Source of the DNA: Phocoena phocoena
Lineage: Eukaryota > Chordata > Mammalia > Artiodactyla > Phocoenidae
DNA length: 64,000 bases
Direction: 5' to 3'
Assembly (NCBI RefSeq): GCF_963924675.1
Contig: NC_089221.1
Span: 90,624,998-90,688,997 of the forward strand
The number at the start of each line of letters is the position of its first letter. The first letter of the stretch is position 1. The position numbers and the translations under genes are program-made. Of the stretch, positions 11,850-23,242 are shown one piece after another. A model generated the notes under the pieces. That model was given only the letters and a program-made list of their open reading frames with translations, searched no databases and had not been told where the DNA came from.

Positions 11850-12130
11850 GACGGTGGACTATCTTGTCTCTCCCTTTTTTCTACCCATTCAAATCCATCT
11901 AAGTCTGTCTCCATGCAACATTCCCTGCTTCTGAATCCCCACTAAATCCATATTTCTTAACTCTTCCAGTGGTAGTAGCCTGCAGAGAACAATTTCTCAG
12001 TTTCAATTTTATTCCTCTTTCATATTGTTCCTTTTTCTTTATCACATTTGTCTCTTTAGTATCCCTCTTTAAATTGTAAGCTCCAAGAGAACCAGACTAT
12101 TTAAAATTTTTTTCCTTCTGATTCCTTTAC
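11850..12130 (+). mobile_element. L2-like LINE 3' fragment
   Basis: C+T-rich text followed by 'aattgtaagctccaagagaa' and 'ccagactatt' matches the usual L2 3'-end order (gtaagctccttgagggcag). It is diverged and the ends are approximate. Confidence 0.5.
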
Positions 12131-12172
12131 AGAGACAACACAGCATGACATATATAATGTAATTATAATACT

Positions 12173-12198
12173 AAAAAAAAGAAAAAAGAAAAAAAAAC
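12173..12198. repeat. A-rich purine tract
   Basis: A run of A with scattered G (aaaaaaaagaaaaaagaaaaaaaaa). Confidence 0.9.
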
Positions 12199-12214
12199 CC
12201 TTTTTGGTTTTGTT

Positions 12215-12650
12215 TTCTAATCGTGAAAGTTATATATACTTATGATACACATATATAAGAAAGTAACAGACAATATTCTTAATTTTCTAATTCAGAAAGG
12301 ATCACTATTAACATATCAGTTAATAATTTATTCATGAATATTTAAGTATAACTTGAATTAGGAATAGCAATAAAGTTTTGTATTTCATTTTTTTCTACTG
12401 ACATCGTAAAACATATTTTGCCATCATTATAAACTTCACATAAGCATTGAGATGGTTTTATAGCACTTTACTGTACACGTGCCATCATTTATTTAACAAA
12501 TCCTCTATTGCTGAATATTTAGGTTGTTTCTACATTTTTAACTACAAATAATGTTGTAGTAAAAATAATTGCACAAAAATCTTCTTAGCATCACAAAAAA
12601 AATTCTCAGCATATTATTTCCTTAAGATTAGAGATATTTAGGGGTTATCT
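12215..12650 (-). mobile_element. old L1 3' UTR fragment
   Basis: Antisense old-L1 3' region: 'atcactattaacatatcag', 'cttcacataagcattgaga', 'tgccatcatttatttaacaa', 'gctgaatatttaggttgttt', then 'taaaaataattgcacaaaa'. The layout matches L1 3' UTRs of the L1M type; subfamily is unknown. Confidence 0.65.
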
Positions 12651-13969
12651 ATTAAAATACATCTATTAAAATATGTCTATTAAAAATAAATAGTATTATA
12701 AGTGACTTGCAGAGAGCTATGAGAGTGCAGAGGAGAAAGCAAAGAATTCTTGGTAGGGTGGCTTTCCTCAGATATTGATTTAGTAAATAGTAAATAAATA
12801 AATGATTCAGTGAATGAGCAAGACAATCCTGTTGCAAATCCCTTTCATGTACGACACATAAATAAAAGAGTTGAATGCTGTATTTAGAAATGTGCTTGAT
12901 ATTAACATGTGTCATTTATACCTACACAATTAGTTTTACTCTATCCTGAATCTACTATTGATTTTGAAGCTTCTCTTGCATAAAAAGTTGATCAAAGTCT
13001 AGTACATATTAGCACTACCAAATAAGGAATCCAGTCAAGGACGTTATCTCACCACTCATTTTAATTTAAGAACAAATCACTTAAGCTCAGTGAAATCCAG
13101 ACTAGGGTAGATCCTGAGGGCCCTAGAACGACAAGTAGGTGGTACTTTGGCCTTGTGGTCTGCCTGAGTAGAACAGATTACCTGCCGGAAAAGCAGGAAG
13201 GGCAGCACCATGGTGTGCTGATGTGGGCAAATGCAAATGTTCTGGGCTAAAATGGAATTACTTTGCAACTTAATCATTTTAGGGGCCTGCTCTCTGGACT
13301 CTAACCTAGATGAGCAATATAATGAGATAATTTCTCAATTGAGGGAGTTGCAGTGGGTAAACAAAGACAACTATTTCCAAGTTAGCCTCTAGGCAGTCAA
13401 TTCCCAGAATTGGCATTTAGCATATCAGATACTGATAGTTTCTTTTTACCATATTGGTGCTTTTAAAAATGGAAAACCACATCAAATACCAATCTAATAT
13501 GGCAGAAAATAGAGGTCAAATTTCATATAATAAAGGAAATCAATTTGTTCTGCCGACAATCCCTAGAACTTCGACGCTCAGGATGTTGAAAGATAGCTGC
13601 GTGATGAAAAACATGAGAGGGAGAAGCTTCTTAAAAGTTACAACTAATCTGATAAGCAAGATTTCTTTAAAAAAATGTCCCAGAAGGAAAAAATAAAAAC
13701 CATGTTCCAGAAGGAAATCCTGAAGGAAGCAAAACACAGCATAAAATAATCTTGGTTTAGGTAATGAAGTGAGGGTTCACCTTGCAGAAACTTGTAGACA
13801 GCCTTCTCTTTTGTTTGGCATGAGTGATTAATAGCTGGTTCGACCCATAATTTGTCATCTCACACGCTGGGCTCTGGGCACACTGATGTATGTGCAGCCA
13901 ACACAGCTCTTACCTTGGCACTGGATCTTGACAGGAACAGTACTCAAGACAGAGCCACATCTATCTGAC
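12651..13969. other. no recognisable feature
   Basis: About 1.3 kb with direct short repeats 'tctattaaaata' near 12647-12685 but no recognised element. The frames at 12652-12915, 13077-13277 and 13454-13696 have no recognisable product. Confidence 0.45.
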
Positions 13970-14290
13970 ATACTCCTTCACTCTTTCACTGCCTGGCAAG
14001 TTTCAACTTCAGAGTTCAACTGAAATATCTCCTATTTCTAAAGTGGTCATAGATGTCTCCTTTGCAGGAGAGCAGAATTATTCTCTCCTCTGTTCTCCAA
14101 TGCCTTTCTTCCTTGCCCCGATTAGCACTTACCATGTTGAATTATTTGTCATTTTGAGTATCTCTATCTTTCAAGTGGCATTCCTTCAGAACAGGAGCAA
14201 GAACAATGTGCTACTCATTTTTTAAAAGTTGCCCCATCTGTGGCAGAATGTGTGGTATCAAATATGTACTTGATAGACTTATGTTGAGAT
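13970..14290 (+). mobile_element. L2-like LINE 3' fragment
   Basis: The order 'gttcaactgaaatatctcct', a pyrimidine-rich stretch, 'attagcacttaccatgttga', 'aacaggagcaagaacaatgt' and 'tcaaatatgtacttgataga' is the usual L2 3' layout. It is diverged. Confidence 0.5.
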
Positions 14291-14433
14291 AATAATAGCA
14301 AATAAGTGGTTAGCAACACAAATGGATTACCAAACACCAGAAGAGTGGGAACATTACCAGACAAATTAGGAATAAGTGGTACTTATTTACTTAAACTTAA
14401 AGGTAATACCTGTGTTTCTCATCTAATTACTTT

Positions 14434-14535
14434 ATATATATATATACATGTATATATATATATATACACACAGATATACATAAATACATATGTGTGTGTG
14501 TATATATATACACACATATATGCATATGTATATAT
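14434..14535. repeat. compound (TA)n/(TG)n microsatellite
   Basis: About 100 bp of interspersed TA, TG/CA and TACA units. The 79-codon plus-strand frame covering it encodes only Tyr/Ile/Val/His-rich peptide from the repeat and is not a gene. Confidence 0.92.
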
Positions 14536-14539
14536 CTGG

Positions 14540-15194
14540 AGTTAGTACCCAAAATTGGCCTCAAACCATTCTTCCCAGAATGCATTCCCCTGCCTTTTGC
14601 TTAATTGCTACCTTCAACTTTTGCTGATGCTTTCAGCAATCCATGTCCCTCTGGTGTAGTCATTTTCCATATTGATCATTGACCATGAGGCCAGAAGAAC
14701 AGCTACTGGTGAAGGCTCAGCACTCAGTCCTCATCCTTCTCTCCCTCACTGGCCTCTGCTTCTCTGTGCAGTTTGTTTCATCCTTCCATGAATATTCATG
14801 GCACCTTCTATGAGACATCATTCTATGGGTTTGGTACAGAGATTAGAACAAGAAAGACACAGTTCCCTACCTCATGGGGTGGGGGGAGTGGGCATTGGAA
14901 AAGTGCACAAGTAGCCACTGTTTTGAGGTCTTGGCTTCTCCGTCTCCACTCTTGGTGGGATCAGTTGCCAAGAGTACGAACTTTGCTTGTGATCGGTAAG
15001 TGTGAAGGGGTTAGGAGAGGGTCTGGTGTGGCTGGTGTAGCAAGCAAAATCAGAGGGAAGCAGTGTGAGAGAGGCCTGCCTAGCAAGGAGAAAATAAGGA
15101 AAAATTCAGCCAGAATCTAGCTAAGCTCTCTTCTAAATGGAAATACTCATCATTTTGAGAACAGCGACAAACAAAATGCAGGAAAGAAAAATAA
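14540..15194. other. no recognisable feature
   Basis: Moderately GC-richer unassigned sequence. It contains a 115-codon plus-strand frame at 14773-15120 with no recognisable motif or exon signals. Confidence 0.45.
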
Positions 15195-15400
15195 ATACAA
15201 TAACAAACAGCATTTATCGTACAATATTGTTCTAAATATTTTGCAAATATTATCTCATAAAACACCATTAGATAAACAGTAGTATTATTCCTATTTTACA
15301 GGTGAAAAGACTGAAGTACAAAGAAGTGATATAAGTGAATGAATGATGAAGGTAGGATTTAACAAATGTAGAACAAGAGTCCTTGTCCTGAATTATCAAA
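15195..15400 (-). mobile_element. MIR-like fragment
   Basis: Antisense MIR order: 'atattatctcataaaacacc', 'cctattttacaggtgaaaag', 'actgaagtacaaagaagtg', then 'gtaggatttaacaaatgta'. It is diverged but collinear. Confidence 0.6.
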
Positions 15401-15969
15401 TGATATTGTCTCTTAACAAAATACTTCTTTAAGTAAAAGCAGATGTAAATTATCTTACTACATTACAGGAAATCAAGGACATTTTATATGCCTTGAAAAA
15501 TGGTTCAGCTAAATTTTAGTTACTATGAGTTGATTTTCTGGAATATGGATACTTGAAGTATTTCAGCTTTGCTTCCTCTCCCATGTCTTTTGCTCTGCTG
15601 ATATGACTTATAGAAAAGGAAACAAAGGAGAAAAACTAATTGCACCATTTCGTAGAGGTCTAACCACTCAGTACTCCTCCATGTCATGCTGCCAGGCAAA
15701 TTTTTAAAATTGATACCATATATAAAAAACAATTTTGTGTGAAAATTTGTAGAATTTATTAATAGAATTCTGGATGGTCACTAGGATGGATTATGGGGCG
15801 AGGAGGTGGTGAAGCTGAAGACTGTCCTCACGTGGGAAACAGGCACTGAGGTTGGAACATAGCAGCTGTAGTAGGGAGTTGGGGAGAGTTCCAAAGACTC
15901 TAAGCAGATGGGCATTTACTATAGAATAAATGTAACTACAGAGAAAAATCAGTCTTAATAATGGTTTAG
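15401..15969. other. no recognisable feature
   Basis: Unassigned AT-rich sequence. Confidence 0.45.
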
Positions 15970-16200
15970 CAAACGGGTCAACCAACTTTCTCTGTAAAGG
16001 GCCATGTGGTAAATATTTTAAGGTTCTGGAACACATGTTCTCAACTCGTGGGGACAACTACTTAACTCTGCCACAGTAGTACACATGCAACTGAGAAAAT
16101 GTTTGAATGAATGAGAGTGGCTGTGTTCCAATAAGACTTTATTAAAACAGATAGTGGACCAGATTTGGCCTGTGGGCCATAGTCTGTGGGACCTTGGTTT
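15970..16200 (+). mobile_element. MER-type DNA transposon relic
   Basis: The block 'ctctgtaaagggccatgtgg', 'taaatattttaaggttctgg', 'gtggctgtgttccaataaga', 'ctttattaaaacagatag' and 'agatttggcctgtgggcca' matches the common mammalian non-autonomous DNA element with those conserved strings, which I take to be hAT-Charlie type. The strand is given in the usual consensus direction and the exact family name is not certain. Confidence 0.65.
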
Positions 16201-16839
16201 AGGACCATAGGTGAACGAAACACTTGCCACTGAAGAGTATAACTTGTCTGCCTACCATTTACTGTGCTTCTCTTAAACAGTGCTGAATAAAAAGATATTG
16301 GTCAGGGTTCAAAGAAGAACTTCTCTGATTGGAATTCTGAGAAGTTCTACTTTGAAGAAAGGTATCAGGCCAGGTGCTGGAAGTAAATATAAAAATGAAG
16401 AAGAATGGCCTAAAGTCCAAGAAAAGGTATTGGGAAGCAGATAAGGAAGGAACTTTCTCTTTCGAGGGCTCAGGGCCTAGGATCCTGACTGTCAGTTGTA
16501 GGAGACAGGGAAGATGCATAGCAATGGCTTCATGATTTAAGGCCTAAAGACCTGATCCATGATTCTTAGAGGAGAAAAATGGAGGAGCCTCCATTGCTAG
16601 CTGCAGTGCCATCCCAAGTCTGTCCCAGGATCAAAGGGAGATAGGATAGAGGCCAGGAAATTTTCTGAGGCTTAAGTGTCTGGTAAAATATAAGGCTGGC
16701 ATAACTTAACTACCTTAGGATACATAGTATGTAGACTTATTGGTTTCTATATTTTTATACTTTATCTTTCTTTCACTTTTAAGTATTTTCCTCATTTTTT
16801 TTTCCCAAAAAAAGATTCTTTTGGAAAGACTTCAAGTTT
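16201..16839. other. no recognisable feature
   Basis: Unassigned sequence. The last 100 bp is T-rich. Confidence 0.45.
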
Positions 16840-17440
16840 CATCTTCCCTAAACATATCTTTGCCTAGTCTCCTCTCTGTCTACTACCACTGCCTGCATTC
16901 AGGTCCTCAGGTTTCTAGCCTGGATTATTGGAACAGGTTCATATCTGATCTTGTTGCCTCTGGCCAGAGACTTGGATGACCTCCTCCACTCTGTAATCTA
17001 TCTAATATGTGAAATCTGACCACTTCTTGCTTCAAGACCTTCAGTGACTCCCCACTATGTACAGAAAAGAGCTCAAAGTTATTAAAGCGAAAGAGAGGTG
17101 CCTCGCTATTTTGCCTTCGTCTACTTCTCCAGAATTCCTTTGCCACTGACTACTTTGAACTTCCTATTTGAGTAACATCAAATGGTTTTTAGTTTCTTTC
17201 CATGCTGAGCTCTTTCTTACCTCTGTACATTTGGGCATGCCAATATCCTCACTTCTTGACATGTCTGCCTGACTCTCATCCATCATTTAAGACTCAGAAT
17301 CCATTAGTTTCTCACAGTCAGTGCACATTTCTCTCATTGTGTTAAAGCATTATTTCCTTACCTTCACCTCAAGTGGATTGTGAGCAGGACCTATATTCTT
17401 ATGTCTGTGGCATAGGGCCTGGCATGTACTATATATGTCA
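16840..17440 (+). mobile_element. L2 LINE 3' fragment
   Basis: An extended collinear match to the L2 3' region: 'cctagtctcctctctgtcta', 'gacccttcagtgactcccc'-like text at 17037, 'ttgccttcgtctacttctcc', 'catttctctcattgtgttaa', 'gattgtgagcaggacctata' and 'gcatagggcctggcatgtac'. At about 600 bp it is one of the better preserved ancient LINE pieces here. It has no coding capacity. Confidence 0.75.
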
Positions 17441-18039
17441 CAAATCAGTCACAAATGAATATGTATCTGTGATAACTAGGTGAACAGAATGCTTTTATGG
17501 ATGAGATTCACAACAGGGAAAGAAGAAAGAAGTCAAAACTTGGAACAGAGAAAATAGATTGAGCTTGGATACTAACTGCTTTCAGTCTAGGATGAATTAT
17601 GGATTAACAATAGATGCAGGGTATATAAGTAAATAAAATACAAGTCCTTCCACATAGTTTCTTCCTATTTTTTTTTTTTGGGGAAAAATAGCATGTAATA
17701 TAAGAGTTTGTATGCTGCAGTTTTAGGAGATTTTGGCATCTGTATTACTCCTGAGCAACACAGGTACTTAGAGGAATGTACTCCTAATTTTCCCCCTGTC
17801 TTAATGCTGTTAACTTGTAATGTTAACCTCTGCCTCGGGTCTGCAGGCATTCAAAATAATTTGTTTGGGCATTTTAATGTGCAGAAAAAGTATATATGGA
17901 CTCATTTCAAAAAGCCTAATCCTTAAGCCTTTTCTGCTTATCTGTAGCACTTATCTGTAGCTGTTGCCGTGCTAGCTCATTACCGTGGTGATAGTTGGTG
18001 GTGCTATCCGTAAAGTTTCCTGTGTAATTCAATAAAAAT
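17441..18039. other. no recognisable feature
   Basis: Unassigned. 17930-18010 carries two copies of 'cttatctgtagc' 13 bp apart and is not obviously repeat-derived. Confidence 0.45.
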
Positions 18040-18215
18040 ATCAATAATGACTATTTGTTATTGTTTATGTCTGACATCATGCTAAGCACTTCACATGCAT
18101 TATTCCAATTAATCATAATAGCTCTATGATGCAAATTAGGAGTCTGAGGACCGGGACCACCCAGCGGCAGGGCCAAGATTCTGACTCCGGTGACTGTGCT
18201 CTTTATCATCTCACT
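18040..18215 (-). mobile_element. MIR fragment
   Basis: Antisense MIR: 'catgctaagcacttcacatg', 'cattattccaattaatcata', 'agctctatgatgcaaatta', then 'cagcggcagggccaagattc' and 'gactccggtgactgtgctct'. Confidence 0.75.
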
Positions 18216-19119
18216 GTGCATTTGCTCTAATTTATTAATTCCCTTAGGTTTTCCTCTTTCAGATGGCTTTAGTTAACACAGCCACTGTGAGATCTGCACA
18301 CATACTGGAAGTAGCATGAGCTGCTAATCCCAACCCTCCACTGACTAAGTCAGTTTCTCGTTTCAAGCTCAGGCTCAAAGCATAGACTCTTTTATGCGAT
18401 TTCCGACGGCAAGCAGGTGAAAGGAAGAATTCAAAACCATGTCCTTTGTTGGGAGAAACACATCAAGTAGTTGGGAGGAAATGGGGCTGCCTTTCTGACA
18501 TAGTTCTATTCAGCCCATAGTGTAGTCTCTTAGAGAGCAGCACTGAAGTCTTTCCCATAATTGCCTGCCTGGAAGGTGGAAAATTGGAATGTGTGATGTC
18601 ACAGCAAATGCGGGCATGCCGAAGCCAATATTCCACAACAGTGAAATGGCTCAGGGATTAGCTAGGCATCCTCAACCCGTTTTCACATTTAGTTTTTCTT
18701 CAAAAGGATATTGTATAAAATATAAAACAATAACCCACATCTTAGTTTAAAGTGCTTTCTTCTGACAGTGCTTATTAGCACATGATTAGAGTTGAAAACA
18801 GAAAATAATCCTTCTTCAGTTGCTGAACTGCAGTGTGAGATGCAGTCAGGTAACCTACCCCAGGACTAACCAAGGCACAAGTATTTATTAAGCATCTGTT
18901 AGCAGCCCAGCATGAATTTTTGTGCTTTGGATATCAAAAGAGTACTGAGAACAAGGTTTTAGCTTAATCTGAGCAACACACAAGTCAAAACAATGCATTT
19001 CAGTGCTTAAATAGCTTGTAGAAACTATGGCAATTGAGAAGACAGATGAATGACAGCTGGACTGGTCGGGCATAGTGGGCAATTGCTCTCACTGCCCACA
19101 AGCTACTTATTTTTTTCTA
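18216..19119. other. no recognisable feature
   Basis: About 0.9 kb of unassigned sequence without recognised repeats. Confidence 0.45.
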
Positions 19120-19385
19120 ACAACATGATGCAGATTTTGCTCTGAGGAATCATACATCCCCCAATCTAAGGCCATTTAGTTTGGGTGATGAATGAGATGG
19201 GAATGGGCACATAACTGACTATAGCCAATGAGATTTTTAAAAAATTCCTAGATTGCTGGTAGCTGAAGCCAGCCTAATACATGAACTTTTCAGTTAGGTG
19301 AAAAAATAATTTCCTTTTCCTTAAACCAGTTTGCGTTGGGTTGCTTGCTACTTGCAACCAAAAGATTCCTAACTTGGGTTTTTCT
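19120..19385 (+). mobile_element. ancient LTR-like 3' portion
   Basis: The stretch ends 'aaaccagtttgcgttgggtt', 'tgctacttgcaaccaaaaga', 'ttcctaac', a string typical of the 3' end of old mammalian LTR/MaLR-like elements. Upstream text ('ctatagccaatgagat') fits such an element. Family not resolved. Confidence 0.45.
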
Positions 19386-20189
19386 GCTTCTAGATAGAGT
19401 ATAGTAGATGTCTGCTTCTAAGTAAGATGCAGTAGATGCTAACGGGGTAATGTTCCCACTGCAACAACTTGAAATAAATAGATAAATTGTGAAATTCGTA
19501 ATTTCTGATTGCATGAGAGAGCTGTAGCAGGAACAGAGATGAGGTAAACCATAACTTCTGAGAGGGGAGAAGTAAGCTGACTACCTCCAGTCATTTTTCA
19601 ACCTGAGTCATCTGCCAATTTGGGGCATGACTCAAGGACTAGTCTTGCTGATGCAGCAGGGCTCTGCTGGGGGTAAGAGTAACCACCTAAGCTTTTAGCA
19701 GTTTAATGGGGCTGATGTGACAATTTGGAAACTTGAAGGGACTCAGACATTTGTTTTTCCCAGACAAGTTCTGGAGCTGCAGGGGAGCTAAGCTAAAAGC
19801 TTCTAAAATACAGAGGAAAGTATCTAGAGTTTCTTGGTGCTTAGGAGCTAAGATCTGCCAGTGAGAGAGCTTTCATCAACATCTGTCAGGAGCTCAAAAC
19901 ATTTGCTCGGGGGCTGGATATATTGACTGAAACTTACAAAGAGCAGAGGTGGAAACCATTTACTGTTCTGGGTCTCAGTAGGCAGAAGCCTGTCAGGGTT
20001 CTATTTAAAAATCTGAGCGGTTTATGCCCTTGGAGCAGTGAAAATCAGAAATGGACTGAATATTAGAAATATTTAAATCTAGTTTTGTCCCTAATAGATT
20101 TCTAAATGGGTTAAGATGATCATATTTCACTATGTTTGCTTAATTGTGGAGAGAACACTCTATGGTGAAAGATAAAATGATCTGCACCC
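19386..20189. other. no recognisable feature
   Basis: Unassigned sequence upstream of the L1 insertion. Confidence 0.45.
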
Positions 20190-20197
20190 TCTATGAT

Positions 20198-22768
20198 TCT
20201 TTTTTTTATTGAAATATAGTTGATTTAAAATATTGTGTTAGTTTCAGGTGTACGGCAAAGTCATTCAGTTATGTATATTCAGATTATTTTCCGCTATAAG
20301 TTATTACAAGATATTGAATATAGTTCCCCATGCTACACAGTAAATCCTTGTTGCTCATCTATTTTATGTATAGTAGTTTGTACCTGTTAATCCCCTAGTC
20401 CTAATTTACCCCTCCTCCCTATTCACCTTAGGTAGGCATAAATTTGTTTTCTATGTCTGTGAGTCTATTTTTCTTTTGTATTGATATATAGATTCATTTG
20501 TATTTTATTTAGATTCCACATATAAGCGATATCATATAATATTTGTCTTTCTCTGACTTACTTCACTTAGTATGATATTCTCTAAGTCCATCCATGTTGC
20601 TGTAAATAGCAATATTTCATTCTTTTTTATGGCTGAGTAATATTCCCTTATATATATATAACTTCTTCTTAAACCAATCATCTGTTGATGGGCACTTGGA
20701 TTGTTTCCATTTCTTGGCTATCATAAATAGTGCTGTTATGAACATTGGGGTACATGTATCTTTTCCAATTAGAGTTTTCATCTTTTCTGGATATGTGCCC
20801 AGGAGTGGAATTGCTGGTTCATATGGTAGCTCTATTTTTAGTTTTAAAAGGAACTTCCATACTATTTTCCATAGTGATTGGCACCAATTTACATTGCCAT
20901 CAACAGTGCAAGAGGGTTTCCTTTTCTCCACACCCTCTCCAGCGTTTATTGTTTGTAGACATTTTGTTGATGGCCATTCTGACCAGTATGAGATGATACC
21001 TCATTGTGGTTTTGATCTGCATTTCTCTAATAATTAGATATGTTGATTATCTTTTCATGTGCCTGTTGGCCATCTGGATATCTTTTTTGGAGAAATGTCT
21101 ATTTAGGTCTTCTGTCCATTTTTTTTTATTCAGTTGCTTGTTTTTTGGATATTGAGTTGCATGAGCTGTTTGTATATTTTGGATATTAACCCCTTGTCAG
21201 TCGCAGCATTTGCAAATATTTTCTTCCATTCCATAGGTTATTTTTTCATTTTGTTGATGGTTTCCTTTGCTGTGCAGAAGCTTTTAAGTGTGATTAGGTT
21301 GAATTTATTTATTTTTGCTTTTATTTCTTTTGCCTTGAAAGTCTGACCTAAGAAAATATAGCTGTGATTTATGTCCAAGAATGTTTTGCCTATGTTCTTT
21401 TCTAGGATTTTTATGGTATCATGTTGTATATTTAGGTGTTTGAACCATTCTGAGTTTATTTTTGTATATGGTGTGAAGGAGTGTTCTAATTTCATCAATT
21501 TACATGTAGCTGTCCAGCTTTCCCAACACTACTTGTTGAAGAGATTGTCTTTTCTCCATTGTGTATTCTTGTCTCCTTTGTCATAAATTAATTGACCATA
21601 GGTATGTGGGTTTATTTCTGGGCTCTCTATTCTGTTCCACTGATCTGTATAGCTGTTTTTGTGCCAATACCATGCTGTTTTGATTACTGTAGCTTTGTAA
21701 TATTGTCTGAAGTCTGGAAGGGTTATGCCTCCAGCTTTGCTCTGTTCCCTCAGGATTGCTTTGGCAATTCTGGGTCTTTGTGGTTCCATATAAATTTTAG
21801 GATTATTTCTTCTAGTTCTGTGAAAAATATCCAAGTATTTTGATAGGGATCACATTAAATCTGTGGATTGCTTTGGGGGTAGTACAGCCATTTTAGCAGT
21901 ATTAATTCTTCTAATCCAAGAGCATGGGATATTTTTCCATTTCTTTGACTCGTCTTCAGTTTTCAGTTTCCTTTATCAATGTTCTATAGTTTTTGTATAG
22001 GTCTTTTACCTCCTTGGCTAAGTTTATTCCTAGTTATTTTTTTTGATGTGATTTTAAATGGGAGTGTTATTTTATTTATTTATTTATTTTACTTTCTCTT
22101 TCTGATATTTCATCATTAGTGTAAAGAAATGCAACATATTTCTGTATATTAATCTTGTATCCTGCTGCCTTGCTGAATTCACTAATTAGTTATAATAGAT
22201 TTTGTGTGGAGTCTTTAGAGGTCTCTACAGAGAGTATCATGTCTTCTGCAATTAATGACAATTTTACCTCTTCCCTTCCAATTTGGATACATTTTATTTC
22301 TTTTTCTTATCTGATTGCTGTGGCTAGGACTTCCAATACTGTGTTGAATAGAAGTGATGAAAGTGAGCATCCTTGTCTTCTTCCTGAATTTAGCAGGAAG
22401 TCTCTCAGTTTTTTACCATTGAGTATTATGTTGGCTGTGGGTTTGTCATAAATGGCTTTTATTACGTTGAGGTGTATTCCCTCTGTACCCACATTGGTGA
22501 GAGTTTTAAAAAAAATTTTTTGGCCATGCTTCACAGCTTGTGGGATCTTAGTTCCCCAATCAGGGATTGAACCTGCACCCCCTGCCTTGGAAGTGCAGAG
22601 TCTTAACCACTGGACTGCCAGGGAAGTCCTTGGTGAGAGTTTTTATCATGAATGGATATTCAATTTTATCAAATTCTTTTTTTCCATTTATTGAGATGAT
22701 CCTATGGTTTTATCTTTTCTTTTGTTAATGTGGTGTGTAACATTCATTGATTTGTGTATCTTGAATAA
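20198..22768 (-). mobile_element. L1 LINE, 5' truncated (ORF2 part + 3' UTR), with nested SINE
   Basis: A 2.6-kb minus-strand L1. The 3' end lies at the left (T-run at 20199, then 'tattgaaatatagttgattt'), followed by 3' UTR and the complement of ORF2 up to about 22760. Minus-strand frames at 20617-20931, 21238-21498, 21529-21834 and 22307-22534 encode ORF2 pieces. Reading right to left they run from the reverse-transcriptase domain (22307-22534) to the C-terminal region (20617-20931), with frameshifts and stops between them. A candidate 8-bp target-site duplication, 'tctatgat', occurs at 20190-20197 and 22769-22776. A SINE at 22508-22629 interrupts ORF2. The element cannot encode a functional protein. 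Confidence 0.93.
22508..22629 (-). mobile_element. short CHR/Bov-tA-like SINE nested in L1
   Basis: A compact tRNA-derived SINE of about 120 bp. The antisense head 'gactgccagggaagtcc' is at the right and the tail complement 'aaaaaattttttggcc' is at the left. Box B complement 'cagggattgaacc' is visible. A perfect 14-bp duplication, 'ttggtgagagtttt', flanks it at 22494-22507 and 22630-22643, so it landed inside L1 ORF2 after the L1 did. Confidence 0.93.
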
Positions 22769-22819
22769 TCTATGATAAGTCTATTCATTATATCTAGCAT
22801 ACAATTAAAAATTAATAGC

Positions 22820-23037
22820 AGGGGGCTTCCCTGGTGGTGCAGTGGTTGACAGTCCACCTGCCAAAGCAGGGTACATGGGTTCGTGCCCCAGTCTCGGGGG
22901 ATTCCACATGCCGTGGAGCGGCTGGGCCCATGAGCCATGGCCGCTGAGCCTGCACATCCGGAGCCTGTGCTCTGCAATGGGAGAGGCCACAACAGTGAGA
23001 GGCCCGCATACCACAAAAAAAAAAAAAGAAAAAAAAG
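22820..23037 (+). mobile_element. CHR-2-type SINE
   Basis: Sense SINE starting 'gggcttccctggtggtgc' with box B 'gggttcgtgcccc', then 'gagcggctgggcccatgagc' and 'gaggccacaacagtgagagg', and an A-rich tail. The 11-bp duplication 'aaattaatagc' lies at 22809-22819 and 23038-23048. Confidence 0.93.
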
Positions 23038-23163
23038 AAATTAATAGCCCCATGAAGAGGCAAGGTAATATGACCAATGATTAAGAGAAGAGCCAGAAAA
23101 TACATGTCAGTCCTCTGATGATCACGGTAACAGAGTTAGCACACAAAGTATTTTAAATAACTA

Positions 23164-23242
23164 TTGGTTTGGCCAAAAAGTTCATTTGGGGTTTTCCAGA
23201 GATGTTATGGAAAAACCCAAATGAACTTTTTGGCCAACTCAA
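23164..23242. mobile_element. mariner-type MITE, near-perfect hairpin
   Basis: A 79-bp inverted-repeat element flanked by TA at 23162-23163 and 23243-23244. The left arm 'ttggccaaaaagttcattt' type text (23168 on) pairs with the right arm 'aaatgaactttttggccaa', with a short loop around 'ccagagatgtta'. The TA duplication and terminal inverted repeats are the Tc1/mariner signature. Cetartiodactyl genomes carry many such 80-bp copies. Transcripts would fold into a pre-miRNA-like stem. Confidence 0.88.

Noticed and set aside
14306..14545. 79-codon frame
   Set aside because: More than half of it is the TA/TG microsatellite.
20617..22534. L1 ORF2-like peptides as a host gene
   Set aside because: Pieces are in the order and strand of a truncated L1, broken by frameshifts, stops and a SINE.
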